This document shows positions 33,301 to 45,316 of a stretch of DNA of 64,000 bases, one piece after another. This DNA comes from Enchytraeus crypticus. Lineage: Eukaryota > Annelida > Clitellata > Enchytraeida > Enchytraeidae. A program made the position numbers and the translations under genes. Positions within the stretch are counted from its first letter, which is position 1, and the number at the start of each line of letters is the position of its first letter. Where the stretch lies: contig CAJHZI010000265.1 in the NCBI GenBank assembly GCA_905160935.1, positions 62,001 through 126,000 on the forward strand, written 5' to 3'. The notes under the pieces were generated by a model. It saw only the letters and a list, made by a program, of their open reading frames with translations. It had not been told where the DNA came from and ran no database searches.

Positions 33301-36300
33301 CAGCGCTGATACTGGTCCAACAAACACATCATCATCATCATCATCATCATCTTCCCTTAAATCCCAGTTTAACCAGGGTCGGGATATGAATAGACTTTCT
33401 TTTATCCATTCATTTAAGTTTTGAGGTCCAACAAAAACGTAATTATGATATACAAATTCAGACCAACATCATAATGATCATCATCATCTTCCCTTGAATC
33501 CCAGTTTAACTATAGTCGGGATACGAATAGACTGTCTCAAATCCTCTCTGTCCTACATCATATCATCAGTCAATCCCCCAGTTGAGACTTTTCCATTCGT
33601 TTAAATTTTTGTAGATGTCCACCAACTGAATGCTCTTTCTGACGTTGGTATGGTTCTTAGAGCTTTAGTCGCCTTCTACCAATTCAGACCAACATCACTT
33701 TCTGTATATGGAAAATGCATTAATGTTCCGTACATTAAGAATATGCGCCATGGACCTGCCACCAGACAAATCCATCTACAGTGTATACTTCAACGTAACT
33801 ACTTTTAGAACCATTTCTGAGACAGGGAAAAACTGCAAACTTTGAAGGAAACAACAAAGGAAGTACATGAGATTATATTGAAATTTTTATCAAATAAAAA
33901 ATATACATGCTACTGTTGATTGTTCAGTCTATTTATAACATTTTAAATAATAATAACTAAATTTGTATGTGCACTGCTCTATGCAGTAAGCCACAGTAGC
34001 GCTAAGGAACCTTAAATTTGACTATCCTTCAGCCTGAAGACATTCAGTGTGCACGGCTAGGGCTTTATGCGTACCTCGTACGAGAAAAACCCATGCTGCA
34101 ACGAAGTCTCAAATTCATGACCTCTCATTCAAGAGGCAAGCTCTCTACCACAGCGCAAAATGGCATTCCTATCTCCTGATAATGATATTAACACTTCTGA
34201 TAAGAAATTTTACCTTGTTCAGTCTAACAATTGTATTAGTAAATTATTAACTTAGCTTATTATTACTATTGTTCGCTTATTAGTATACTATTCCTCAAAA
34301 CATTGCTCTAAATACAGCTCATAAATTTTTATTATATAAAAGAGCTATATAAAGTAATATCAACCATACTGCTACAATAACTGCAAATATTGCAAGTTGT
34401 AACTATAGCGCAGACTTTCATTTTGGTATACACCAATATGCATCACAGCATGACCAGTACATATTATCATCTATCTGCAGCTCTATCTTTACAATGAAGT
34501 ATGCAAGACTGTGCCAAGATGTCTCCTTAATTTCATTTACAATTTTTAATTTTTTTAATTTTTAATTTGTTTATTTTTAATTTTTATATATATATTTATT
34601 CAGCAGCTTTCAGCATATCTCTACATCTCCAAGAATATTCTCGCATAGTCTTGCGCATGCCATAAAAAACCTACATATATGACGTCCTTATCATTACCCA
34701 ACAGCATAAGTTGTCTGCCAGATCTGATTGAATTCTCCAGATGTAGTGTGTGAAGACTCTCAGACACTTGCAAAGCTTTGCCGACGGCAGGCATAACCTG
34801 GTCCGGTATACTGCATGATTTTGCTACGAGCACTTCCAAACATGTCATCTGTCGAGCAATCAATCAATCATTAATGCAGTCAATCAATCATCAAGTGTAT
34901 TTATAATGCTCTGTGCAGCATCGGTATCTGATATACTGCACGATAAGTAATCAGCTCTATCATATATGACATCTATCAATCAATCAACCAAATAGCAATC
35001 AATCCCTACAGACTTCTATAGCTACTAATCCTACTAATAAGCTTCAAAACAACCACACTTAACTCTCGAAACAGCCTTAATTTTTTAAAAGAAAATTAAA
35101 CAGTATGAATGAGAACTCTATAACAATAAAACTTCTTTTAAAATTATAACATTTGTATTTCTATACTAACAATCTGACGTTAGTATTAGCTTCACCAGCT
35201 TTTTAAAAATTCTGTTGCTTTCACTATATTAAGCATTTATTAATTTTTAGAATGGAGTCACGATATTTACATAAAGCATTGCAGATATTTACATAAAGCA
35301 TTGCAGCAGGATTCCAGACAAAGCCATTTCAATCATATCTCTATCAATCTCTAGTAATTTAGTAAATAAATCAGGTAAGAATAGCTCAATTTAGCAGAGA
35401 ACCAGTGCTGCTACCTTTCTGATCATTCTAGCTCCAGCCTGCCAACACCTGATTCCAATGTTTGGATTACAGGATATGTTAAACCCTTTGTCTATCGATC
35501 TCTAGTAATTAAGTAAATAAATCAAGTAAGAATAGCTCAATGTAGCAGAGAAGCAGTGCCGCTACCTTTCTGATCATTCTAGCTCCAGCCTGCCAACCCC
35601 TGATTCCAATGTTTGGATTACAGGATATGTTGAGCTTGAGACAGGACTCATAGAATTCTATCATTTCAAACAGCATGGCAGCCACCTGAACATCCAGACA
35701 AACAAATCAGAATATATGATAGTCACAGTAATCTCTCTCTCTTACTCTATCTCTCTCTCTCTCTATTTATATATCTTTTTGTATAGGGAACTGCTCAATG
35801 GCAGATCAAAACTACATATTCTGGCTCAAAGTTAGCTAGTGCAATTCAGAAATGACAATTCTATCGGCCAATAGAATGATCTCACTAACAACAACGAAGA
35901 CTTTTAACACAAGTCGAATATCAAAAATAAAACTATCAACTTGGTCATATATTTCCAAAATCCATTTCCTAAGTGCTTCAGGTATTTAAGGAAGGTTGAA
36001 TCACCACATTACATGGTATCAAAACAGACATAAATCTTTCTACAGAGTCAAACATGTAGCTTCTTAACACTATTAGCATATTTCTGTATGCCCATTGATT
36101 TTAATTTCTCCATAAACTCTCTAGCTATCGGTGGCAAGTCCAAGATATATATTCCAACTAATAGTAAAGTGTCATATTCTCTAAGGAGTACTCCATAGAT
36201 CAACAAGCTAAATGCTTCAAATGCTTCTCAAAAGGATGTGACTTATCCATATCATAATGTAGTCTATAGCTTCAGAAAAATATAACTTCTGAGTTAATTT

Positions 36301-39300
36301 TCCTTTGCTTTCCCCAGTTCCTAATTAGTAGCCTCATGCGACATGTGGAATTTACAGATGGTCTATTCTTCAGTGGCCCAGGCACAACACAGGAAGGAAA
36401 CTACATAAACTAAGAAACTAATATCCTAGCCAACTAAGAATCAATACTAGAAACTATGTGACTCTTAAAAGCTCAAGTTAGCTTTTAATTTTCAACCATT
36501 GAGATTACCTCATCATTCATTCTAGCCGATTCAACATCCACTGAGCGGAACTGAACTCTCTTAAGTACTTCCTCTAGAGTATCACAGTGTTGTAGGTTCA
36601 ATACGTCACCTGTGAAAGTTTGTATGACAATAACACACAGTTAAAAGCAAATCGATAGCTCTTCTGAATTACCGCTTCTACACAGTATTCCACAAGGCTT
36701 TGTATTAGATACATTGCTTTTTTTCTATACATTACTCTGGACACTAAGTTACCTGCTTCATGTTGCCTCCATAAATTTTCACTTCTAATCAGTGCAGACG
36801 ACACACAACTATATGTTTCGTCTTCTAACATGATTTCGACCAGAAACTAACTCATCTCTAACTCAACAAGGTTTATTCCTGGTTTTGCGCTAATCGTCTA
36901 GATGTGAATCTCTCCAGAACTGAATATCTTTTAATTGGTACCCTTTTGAAAACAAGTAAGATTAGTAGTAACTTTGTTATTTATAAAATCTTGCTTTTCC
37001 ATATTTTTTTTTCTCGATCCGCCAAAAACTGTTGAGTTATACTCGATGAAAACCTTGATTTTAAATCCTATCTCTTCTGTTTGTCGCAATTCCTACTTTC
37101 AGAGGAGGCAAATGCACTCATCTCTTACAAGAAATTCATCCACAATCCTTGCAAATTCCACAGTTCATTCTAAGTTTGACAACTGTAATTCATTAATATA
37201 TGGGTTGCATACTTCTCTCAACCATTTACAGCATGTCCAAAGTTCTCTCAAACGTTGTTTGCGAGTCCTCCCGACTTTAATCTCATTCTCCAATCCGTTT
37301 TTCTCAATAATTTCTCTTTAGCAATCTTTTATATGTTAATCAACATATAAAATAACTCTTTTAACTTTCAAAACTCTTTTATCCCGACCATTTTTGATCA
37401 TCAGAGCGGCTTTCATTTTAGAACCTTACTTTTTCTCAGTGCATTTCTTTTGCAGATTGACCTGGATAAATTGATCTTAGTGAAGTGTGGTATGGGGACG
37501 TCTCTGATATAATCTTTGGATGAGGAAATAGGTATTATAGGTATTAAACCTTCATTACTATTATTATTAATTAACCAGCAAGCCATAAGTCTAAGTGATC
37601 GCTGAAGTACACTGAAGTACACTGGCTGGAACCAGTGGCGATGTCGGTAAGATATTCGACCGCAGATCAGTATGTGAGGAGTTCAAATCCTGCCCTATCT
37701 CGTCACTGACATCGTTTTCGAGTAAAGAAACTGATGTTAACATTAGTTTTTTTACAGCACATATATGCGTTGGGACAAGCAGATGAATGCTTCAATGATA
37801 GCACAGAAGTGATGTCAGCGATTGCAAGGAAGCGACAGCATGAGTGAACCTGGCAATCACGTCGTAGGATTAATAAAATGTTAACCACACAAATCACTCT
37901 TATATCAACTAAACACTGTGCTTAGTATAGATTAGGATAAAACCTACACAATGCGCTTAAATGTATATGAAATTTGCATAAAGAAAAATAAGTGTGTTAA
38001 TAAAAATACAGCATAACGCTATCGAGTTAGCTTAGTTGAGCCAATGGTTGCTATTTAAAAATTAAGCCTCAATTGAAGAGTTTACAATGCATACAAAAAA
38101 ATGCACATACCTTTCATTGCAAAGCAGTCGTGCCTCTCTTCAAAACTAGAGATTTCCTAAATAAAAAATAAAATAGTGTTAATACAGACAGTTAAAGCCT
38201 CATAAGAAATCAGTTGCGCAAAGCGTCACAGTGCCAATCAATTTACCAATAGCTCAAGATTCTTTGCATCATAATTTCCTCATCATCTCTTCATACATGA
38301 AATTTTGAGAAAGGAAAATTCTTCCTAGAGATTAAGACTAACATGGAACCTTTGTTTAATAGTCTCTGATAGTTATTTTTTTACAATAAGCATAATTCTT
38401 AGTTACTAGTGGACAGATTTTACAAAAAATATTTTTAATTAATATTTTTTCAAACAGTTTAGAAATGTTAAGTATTTATCTATAATTATAAGTCTTTCAG
38501 TTATTCTTGATTCATCATATTCTTTGTTTTCAGTTTTTAATTATATATAATAGATTAGATAATTATAATTAATAGATTATACAATTTAGATAATAATTCT
38601 GATCTTTCTTCACTTTATGATCTATGATTAAGTAGCAAAGTATAAGTAAAGCTCATATTTGAGTCATTAAAGTACAAATCAAAAAATCAATTGAATTAAA
38701 TTATTTTTAAAGTTTATTTAAATTATTTTAAGTTATTTAGTAAAAGCTAAAAACAGTTTTTGACCTTTTTGGACAGGCTATTAACCAATGAGTCAGGTAT
38801 TTTCTAATCACATAGGAATTGCAAGTAAATACTGGTGAGTTACGGACATTGGCGATAAGCAATATGTTAATCTACACGATAATGCATGATACCATTTGAT
38901 TGCTTCTATGACTTCGGTATCTCATATATCTATCAATTAATGATTGTATTTAGCGATAAATACAGACCTTCAGTTGACTGATGATGGACTGAGGAGGTGT
39001 TATCGATAATTTATTACACGCAGACACATATGAGTGTATCATCTCATCCACAGTACACGTATGAGCTTCATTACACATAAAACACAGCATATAAAACACG
39101 TATGAGCTTCATTACACATAAAACACACAGCACATAAAACATTACACATACAAAGCACAGCACATAAAACACGTATGTGCTTCATTATACATTAAACACA
39201 TTGCACATAAAACACACGAGTGTCATTACACATAAAACAAACTGCACATAAAACACGTATGTTCTTCACTGCACCTTGCCTTTTAGATCATCTTTTATTT

Positions 39301-42300
39301 CTTGAATTACTTATTCCCAATCATATTTATCCTTTAAGCTGACAAATAACTCATAGTAAAATTAAATATACCAAAGTCAAAGTCAATAAATATATAATAA
39401 TATATTTGCATGCACACATGCATTTAATTTTTTTAATGTGTAATAACCTAAAGTGAGAAATAACTTAAATCTTACCATCTTTCCACGGCACTTGTGGATT
39501 TAAATAACCGGTGATTATTTTACTTTCATCTGGAAATGAAACGTGTAGCGACTTCCTCTTGGCCTTTCTCTCAGCACGTGCGGATTCATCTTTACTAGAT
39601 GATAAAACAGAATTTCTCCCTACCACTTTCCCATTCAACGTTACTTTCTCTGCATCGACATTTGCTTCATTGGTACAGAACGGCAAACTCTGCTCAATAT
39701 CTACGAAAGTGAAGTCTTCCAATGATGAGTCAACCGACTGATCCATTTCAGATGAAATCAATAAATCTGAGGATGAAGAGGTAGGATTTGAAATCGGCTT
39801 AGTACCTGTTGGCTTATCTTCTGCTGGCTTATCATCTGCTGACCTATCGCCTGCTGGCTTATCACCTGATGGCTTATCGCCTGCTGGCTTATCATCTGCT
39901 GGCTTACTAGCTGATGGCTTATCACCTGCTGGCTTATCATCTGCTGGCTTATCACCTGCTGGCTTATCACCTGCTGGCTTATCACCTGCTGGCTTATCAT
40001 CTGCTGGCTTACTATCTGATGGCTTATCACCTGCTGGCTTATCACTTGCTGACTTAATATCTGAAGGCTTATCATCCACTGGTTTATCATCTGCTGACTT
40101 ATTATATGCTGATTTATCAACCACTGGCGTAGAATCCACTGGCTTAGCATCCACTAGCTCTGCTTCTGATGGGTTAGCATAAATGGGCTTAGAATCCGCT
40201 GGCTTAGCATCCAGCGACTCGGTAGTGGTAGAAGATTCAGCGATTGAACTAAGGCATTCGTCGATAAGACTCTCAATTGAATCTGGATCGCTCATTGATA
40301 TCGTCACTGGGTCAAGGTCATTCAAGATAATTTCTAGATCGCTAGAATCTTTTTCTAGATCAAAGCTAGAGATGTCTGCAATAAAATCTCTACAGCCATT
40401 TGCAGCAACTGCAGGACTCTCCAAATTATTATCTACACCAATTTGATTTGACCTATCATCTACCTTCTGTATAATTACTCCATTTGGGGCAGAAATTGCT
40501 TTACATTGCAAGTCATCAAATTGGACTGCGGAAGCATCAGAACTCTGCACTAAATGATCATTTGAAACTTTGTGGTTATAAGTTTTACTCCCTGTAGATT
40601 TACTTTCCTCCATGCAGCAAAAATCTTTTTCCATTGCAGCTATAACTTCTTCTGATGATATTCTAACATACTCAGCACTAAGTAAGTTCATCTGATTTGA
40701 ATCCTCAACAGAAGAAGATGGTGTTGAAGTCAGAGGAGTACGTATTGGTTCATTCAAGCTGGACAAACTATCAAAGCTCATTATTGAATCGTCACCGTTA
40801 GACACTGACACGTAGGACTCAAGTGACATCCTATTATCATTGCTGATGGCGGACTCATTGTGATCGCTCCAGTTACTAACGGATATAATCATAGAATCGC
40901 CTAAATTGTCGCACAGTCTAACACCCCTTAATTCTCTAGATGCACAAACATTTGCATCGGCAGTTCCAGAGTCATTCAATTTCTTTACAGAATGTTCTTG
41001 CAAAGATTGGCTATATTTAATATCAAAAGCCTCTTTCTTACATTTAGTTGCATTTTCATTCGTCTGTAAACGGCCAGGCAATAATTCCATAGGTAAATTG
41101 GAAGGTGAAAATTCCATCGTTAAACTTGTAGGTGAAAATTCCACAGGAGAATCTGCTTTGATGACATTCCCAGTAGATGAGTCGGACTGCTTCCTTACTT
41201 GTGGAAAAGTAAAGTTATCAGAATTAAGATGTTTAACAGCAATGCAGTTATTTGCTTGCATTGTGTTTTTAACACCGATTTGTTCACTAATATCACAGCA
41301 GTTCAAAACAACATCCATAACTGAGTCTTCTATTTCATCCTTATTTTCAGATGCAGAATCATTGCATGAAAAAATTTCTTGACCAGCTTGACTAGCTTGT
41401 GATAAATCATCAGCTATTACTAAATCCTTCCATAGTTTTGGCTTGATGGAGTCTATTGGTAAGTCTACGTTTTCTAAACTAGTTTCAGACGAACTAAACC
41501 TTGTCAATTCTGTTTCTTTATCCCGGTGGTCATGCTTAAAGGAACTGATTTCTAATTCATTAGTTAACCGAGAATTTGCATCAGTTTCGATTCCAGAATC
41601 CACAAAACGCAGGAGATGGGAACCAGCAGACACTGATTCTGCAGGGAAAAGACTACCTAGTTTTGTCGAAATTGTTTCACTGCTATATTCTAAACTTGCT
41701 GGTTCACAAGGACAAGCCAATAGAGGAGTGTGTTGAGAAGGCCTATTATCTATTTCTACAATATCCAGCACGTCAGACCCCACAGTAGAATTAAAAGAAC
41801 TTAATTTATAGTCTTTTAGAGTTCTAAAAAGTCTCAAATCTGCTTCTTCGCCACACTTGTAGTCATTGATTTTCTTTTCTTCTATATCAGCACACACGTT
41901 ATTATATGGCTCTAGTCCCAGCTCAGTATGTGCTTTGTACACAGGCACAATTCTTTCATAATTCATTGGTTCTATATCACAGACTGAATGCGCGTGCAAT
42001 CGTTTCACGGCATTAGCGTAATTTTTTGCATCAAACTCCTTATCCATTAAAACAGGACTAACATTAGTAAGAGAAGAACATAAGCTTTTAACAAAAGGAT
42101 GCATATAGAGTATTTCAGCTGGAGCAGCAGCTAAAGACATAGAAGAATGTTTGTGCCCATTATCTATTACACTGTTACAATTCTCTACTGATTTTTCATT
42201 TTGATCGCAGTTCGCTAGTTCATTGTAATCCATACTGCCTCCGGAAATTATTGGCGGAATAAGAGAAGCACATGCGCTGTTGTCGCAATCCTGAGTTTTA

Positions 42301-43043
42301 TCTTCATTGTCTGCTATTTCAGAGTTATTGAAATTGCTACCATTCGAAATAAGACTGTCCGAAGGCTGCAATGGATCAAACAATGAATCGACAACACTGG
42401 AATCAATTCTTTCATTCTTACCATCAGTAGTACAGTTATTACTACTTTGTGTAGAATTTATGCTACCCTTCTGAAACTTAGATTCTAGGACTTCCTCTTG
42501 ACTATCTGCATTATTGGTTAAAATGTTTTTGAATATATCTGAATTACTCCATACGCAACGAATCAATTCTGAATTACAAGAAGAATTACAGATTAAATTT
42601 TCCATATCAGGATATGAATTTTTTATACCAAGACGACAAAGTCGACTATCGAAAGCAGATGGCACATGACTATATTCAACATTAGTTACACACTTATCGG
42701 CATTCGTACTTCTATTTAAGTGGCAATCTGTCAACCCTGTCATAAATAGACTTTGCTCATTTTGGAATTCATTCGTCGTCTTAACAACTTGGTCACAACA
42801 TGTATGACCCTCAGGGTCTTCAATGTCTATCGATCTACACGAATCGCTTTCTTCTGAACCTAATTCTACAGATGCAACGTCATTCTCAATGACAACTTCA
42901 TCCAAAGACTTCTTTTCATCATCCAGCAGGTCATCAGTATCAGTATCTACAGAAATATCAGACACACCTCCGTCCTCATGCAATATATCGTCAGTCACTG
43001 ATGCAGAGAGAGCAGAGTCACAACCACTAACGCATACTTCCAT
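27524..43043 (-). CDS. PPP1R37: PPP1R37-like protein phosphatase 1 regulatory subunit, greatly enlarged
   Basis: Predicted inhibitor/targeting subunit of protein phosphatase 1. Exons (minus): 43043-39476, 39065-38968, 38156-38111, 36609-36509, 35685-35566, 34848-34698, 33311-33166, 32499-32371, 31757-31616, 31204-31038, 30337-27524. They sum to 7482 bp, all in phase, about 2493 residues; human PPP1R37 is about 690. The core aligns almost residue for residue with the human protein: HVSFPDESKIITGYLN (RVxF-type docking), PWKDAHTCTVDEMI, then leucine-rich repeats such as LHTLHLEN, LEVLDLRNNQL, LSTLILWNNLLTH, LQTINLGHNNLTNEG and LLRLDLRANNIKTAGLMAL. The roughly 1170 residues before and 930 after are acidic, Ser/Asn-rich, contain coding minisatellites and look disordered. 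The ATG at 43043 has a good context (GCCATGG) and an in-frame stop upstream. Orthology is strong for the core; the function of the extensions is unknown. Confidence 0.93.
28895..29500 (-). repeat. Coding 42-bp minisatellite (ATAVQSTTTAAVSS)
   Basis: About a dozen 14-residue units in the frame of the terminal PPP1R37-like exon. Long open frames on other phases here are by-products of the repeat. Confidence 0.93.
31038..31204 (-). CDS. PPP1R37: PPP1R37-like exon 10 (last LRR)
   Basis: AITLAEIIAECPKLLRLDLR, ANNIKTAGLMALASSLKVNY and VDLDLDTKKDS, closely matching human FIAESPRLLRLDLRENEIKT. Confidence 0.94.
31250..31430 (-). mobile_element. LINE 3'-end fragment
   Basis: (CT)n, then TTAGTGCACTGCCAACTGGC and on through ACGCCTCCACTCTTCTCTGT to CTCGGCCTGCCCCTGCCTCT; inverted LINE end between exons 9 and 10 of PPP1R37-like. 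Confidence 0.9.
31616..31757 (-). CDS. PPP1R37: PPP1R37-like exon 9 (LRR)
   Basis: GSSISLQTINLGHNNLTNEG, then RLKEGLMRNQSLLRFGLQST and RMSCE; human LETLNLGHNPIGNEGVRHLK. Confidence 0.93.
32371..32499 (-). CDS. PPP1R37: PPP1R37-like exon 8 (LRR)
   Basis: DVGLKKICDGLLEQQKSANG then LSTLILWNNLLTHESMPSL; human GLAYICEGLKEQRKGLVTLV and LWNNQLTHTGM. Confidence 0.93.
33166..33311 (-). CDS. PPP1R37: PPP1R37-like exon 7 (LRR)
   Basis: VSALRGNKTVHELYLGSNQL then GFNSTLEVLDLRNNQLQ, matching human NLRELYLADNKL and NCSLQILDLRNN. A SINE-D begins about 14 bp upstream of its acceptor. Confidence 0.93.
33326..33425 (-). repeat. SINE-D fragment abutting a splice acceptor
   Basis: (ATC)n then TTCCCTTAAATCCCAGTTTA and GGGTCGGGATATGAATAGAC; its (GAT)n tail points at the exon 7 acceptor on the minus strand. 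Confidence 0.85.
33472..33690 (-). repeat. SINE-D, fuller copy
   Basis: Inverted tail, then CGGGATACGAATAGACTGTC, CATCAGTCAATCCCCCAGTT and CTTTCTGACGTTGGTATGGT. Confidence 0.85.
34698..34848 (-). CDS. PPP1R37: PPP1R37-like exon 6 (LRR)
   Basis: MTCLEVLVAKSCSIPDQV to SLHTLHLENSIRSGRQLMLL; human has VLHLENASLSGRPLMLL. Confidence 0.93.
35345..35640 (-). repeat. 151-bp tandem duplication of exon 5 end plus donor plus intron
   Basis: The copy at about 35345-35489 repeats 35496-35640 with few differences: the last ~66 bases of exon 5, its donor (AAAG|GTAGC) and about 70 bases of intron. Confidence 0.93.
35566..35685 (-). CDS. PPP1R37: PPP1R37-like exon 5
   Basis: Forty codons: VAAMLFEMIEFYESCLKLNI then SCNPNIGIRGWQAGARMIRK, matching human ALFDMIEYYESATHLNISF and GTRGWQAAAHMMRK. 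The last half and its donor are duplicated 151 bp downstream. Confidence 0.93.
36105..36402 (-). repeat. SINE-E copy followed by a SINE-D 5' fragment
   Basis: 36105-36315: GGTGGCAAGTCCAAGATATA, AGATCAACAAGCTAAATGCT and TAGTCTATAGCTTCAGAAAA as in SINE-E. 36350-36402: ATGGTCTATTCTTCAGTGGC and CACAACACAGGAAG as in the SINE-D 5' end. Confidence 0.65.
36509..36609 (-). CDS. PPP1R37: PPP1R37-like exon 4
   Basis: DVLNLQHCDTLEEVLKRVQF then RSVDVESARMNDE; human has CEALEEVFKRLQFKVVDLE at this place. Confidence 0.92.
37420..37575 (-). repeat. SINE-C, diverged copy
   Basis: Minus strand: (AAT)n, GAAGGTTTAATACC, TTTCCTCATCCAAAGAT and CAGAGACGTCCCC follow the order of SINE-C at 57450. Confidence 0.6.
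37620..37755 (+). repeat. SINE-A copy
   Basis: GGAACCAGTGGCGATGTCGG, AGTTCAAATCCTGCC and CTGATGTTAACATTAG match the family. Confidence 0.8.
38111..38156 (-). CDS. PPP1R37: PPP1R37-like exon 3
   Basis: Forty-six bp, EISSFEERHDCFAMK, matching human EFTDLGHRLDCLDLK. Confidence 0.92.
38968..39065 (-). CDS. PPP1R37: PPP1R37-like exon 2
   Basis: Encodes HTCTVDEMIHSYVSACNKL then SITPPQSIISQLK, aligned without gaps to human QNVTVDEVIGAYKQACQKL. Its acceptor (AATGAAG|CTCATACGTG) is repeated upstream in a tandem array. Confidence 0.92.
39056..39265 (-). repeat. Degenerate tandem array carrying copies of the exon 2 splice acceptor
   Basis: About five copies of ACACGTATGAGCTTCATTAC plus ACATAAA. The unit next to the exon includes its first 10 bases. 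The second copy (39097-39108) repeats AATGAAG|CTCATACGTG exactly; others are diverged. Confidence 0.85.
39476..43043 (-). CDS. PPP1R37: PPP1R37-like exon 1: long acidic N-terminus and PP1-docking motif
   Basis: 1189 codons in one exon, starting MEVCVSGCDSALSASVTDD. Low-complexity Ser/Asp/Asn-rich sequence, a DKP pentapeptide array at 39800-40210, and at the end KRKSLHVSFPDE, where HVSF aligns with the human RVTF docking motif. Donor GATG|GTAAGA. Confidence 0.9.
39800..40210 (-). repeat. Coding 15-bp minisatellite (DKPAG-type)
   Basis: Minus-strand frame reads repeats of AGDKP, ADDKP and SDSKP, grading into diverged copies (VDAKPVDSTPV). Periodicity also opens other frames, which are artefacts. 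Confidence 0.95.
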
Positions 43044-43176
43044 GGCCAATAATATAGTGAAGCTTCACAAGTACTCAACTGCGAATAAATAAACGACGTA
43101 AATCTAAAATAAAATATATAAGACATTCATTAGGAAAGCTTAGTGATTATATTCTTTATATATTAATTGTCATATA

Positions 43177-43181
43177 ATTAT

Positions 43182-43236
<55 letters not shown>

Positions 43237-43592
43237 CTCTTAGTGCACTGCCTACTGGCAGGTCCATGGTACATAACGCCTCCACTCTTCTCTGTCTTCT
43301 GCCTTCCTCTTCATTTTCTTATGAGTGGGTCTTTAAATCATCTAACATACCTAATCTTGGCCTGCCCCTGCCTCTTTTTCCTTCCATTCTACCTTCTATG
43401 ACATCTTTTAATAGATCTTTCCCCCTTACAATGTGTCCTATCCATCTTTTCTTCCTATTTCTTAATACATTTATCAACTGTCTATCTGTGCCAACTCTCT
43501 CCAGGACTTCCTCATTTGTAACCTTTTGAGTCCAGCTAATCCTCTCCATTCTTCTCCAAATCCACATTTCCAATGCCTCCAGTTAATCTGGA

Positions 43593-43646
<54 letters not shown>
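43177..43646 (-). mobile_element. LINE 3'-end copy flanked on both sides by (TA)n
   Basis: 43233-43590 is a well-preserved inverted LINE end (TTAGTGCACTGCCTACTGGC to CACATTTCCAATGCCTCCAG). (TA)n runs 43177-43232 on one side and 43597-43646 on the other. Confidence 0.9.
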
Positions 43647-43648
<2 letters not shown>

Positions 43649-45316
43649 GCTTTGAACGTAGAAGATTTCATTTGTGTATAGCTAAGCAAGTAAGTGCGTT
43701 AGGTAATGTCATGAAGGACTGGGAACATGGATAAATGACGAAATTGCCTAATGGCTAAATTATGTGCGATATTGAAGTGATAGATATCATCACAGATCAC
43801 CACTTCACTATAATGTCTGTCTAATTTGTAACTTTTTAACACAAATGAGTTTAATACATACTATTAATATATAATACTAATATTTAATTCATACTCATAT
43901 AAAGCAATTTATTATTTATATCATTTGCTATACTATTTGTTCATGAGCAACAGTCTTGAAGACAAATAAATTTAAGTTTTTTTGTAAGTTAGCAGTAGAA
44001 ATTTAGCATATATACTGTATCTACTTTCTAGTTTTAATAAAGATCCTGCACAACCTAGACAGGAAATCTAAGCCATTTTTTATTATACGATACTAACAGT
44101 TGTATGTTGTCCATGGGTATATTGTTGATTATGAGATATGAGACCTGAATATATATTAATAATTAAAATAACCTGCCTATTGTGTACAAAAATACTTACG
44201 GGAATATCTGAAATTTTTATGAAACACATTATAGGCAATTCTGCGTAGCATAACACTTACATAAACATAAATGAATGATAATGCTTAAGACTAAAAGAAA
44301 GATAAGGATAGTTTTGTAAAGTTATAATTTGTTAATGTTAATAATTTATGTGCGCAAAGCGTGATCATGAAAGTTTGTAATAAACTTATTTTCAATATCT
44401 TTAATGTACAATGACAACCGTTTCGTTATCCTCTATTTATCTATACACATGCGTTTTATTAGCCGACAGTAATTGACGACGTTACGCCTAATTCTAAAAG
44501 AAGCTCAATAATGGCATACATAACTACGCTATACTAATAGTATGGATTTAATTAACTAGGCTATATTAACGCGTATAACTGTCATCAATATATCGATACG
44601 CGTTGATAGGTAAACAAATTGCTGAAATAAATCAATCTTTAGAAGTAAATTAATCAATATCCAGCATTGATTTTTCTATTGTTTTGTTGACATCAACAGC
44701 GTATCCAATCTGTCTGCAGCACTGATCATATTGGGCTAACCAATAAGCGTCAACCTTACATCAAATAAAAAAGTTGAAGTTCAATATTAAAGACACCTGT
44801 GATCAGACACAGTCTACTATCACAAGCCTACAGTAACTATCCTTAGACTGAATTCCCGGATTTTAGTTTGCACCTATTCTATGGCACCTATTGTTGACTC
44901 CACACTCCACTCATCGTTTTGATTTCGTTTCATATTATTCAATGTCGGCATGGTCAATACTAGCACTCTATAACATAGGTAATAACTTCATGAAGCACAT
45001 ATTATATAGAAAATATGCACTGGAGCATAATTAAAATCAAGTAACTTATATAGATTGGTAATTATACAGAAAAATCTGTTGCAAGTAAAACAAAATAAGG
45101 AAAACGCTTTGTACCATAAAGGTGCTTTGTACACTTGCTGCAAGCAGTTCTCCAGTTTACGAAGGTGAAGGTTTCGTTGAGTTCATGGCTGTGATGTAAA
45201 CAATGATTATTGTAACAACAATAAACAATTACAGCGTTACCGTCTTCCGTGAATCAGTGTCAAATTGCCGGTCCTATGAGGAATTTATAATTATTTTATT
45301 AATTTACAGTTGCGAC

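Noticed and set aside
39758-40150. ISQQ-repeat frame on the minus strand
   Set aside because: Shifted reading of the DKPAG coding repeat.
43319-43573. Minus-strand frame with [15 protein letters not shown] as a host DNA-binding (AT-hook-like) gene
   Set aside because: It is identical in type to the tail of the LINE at 61250-61320, so it is a LINE fragment.
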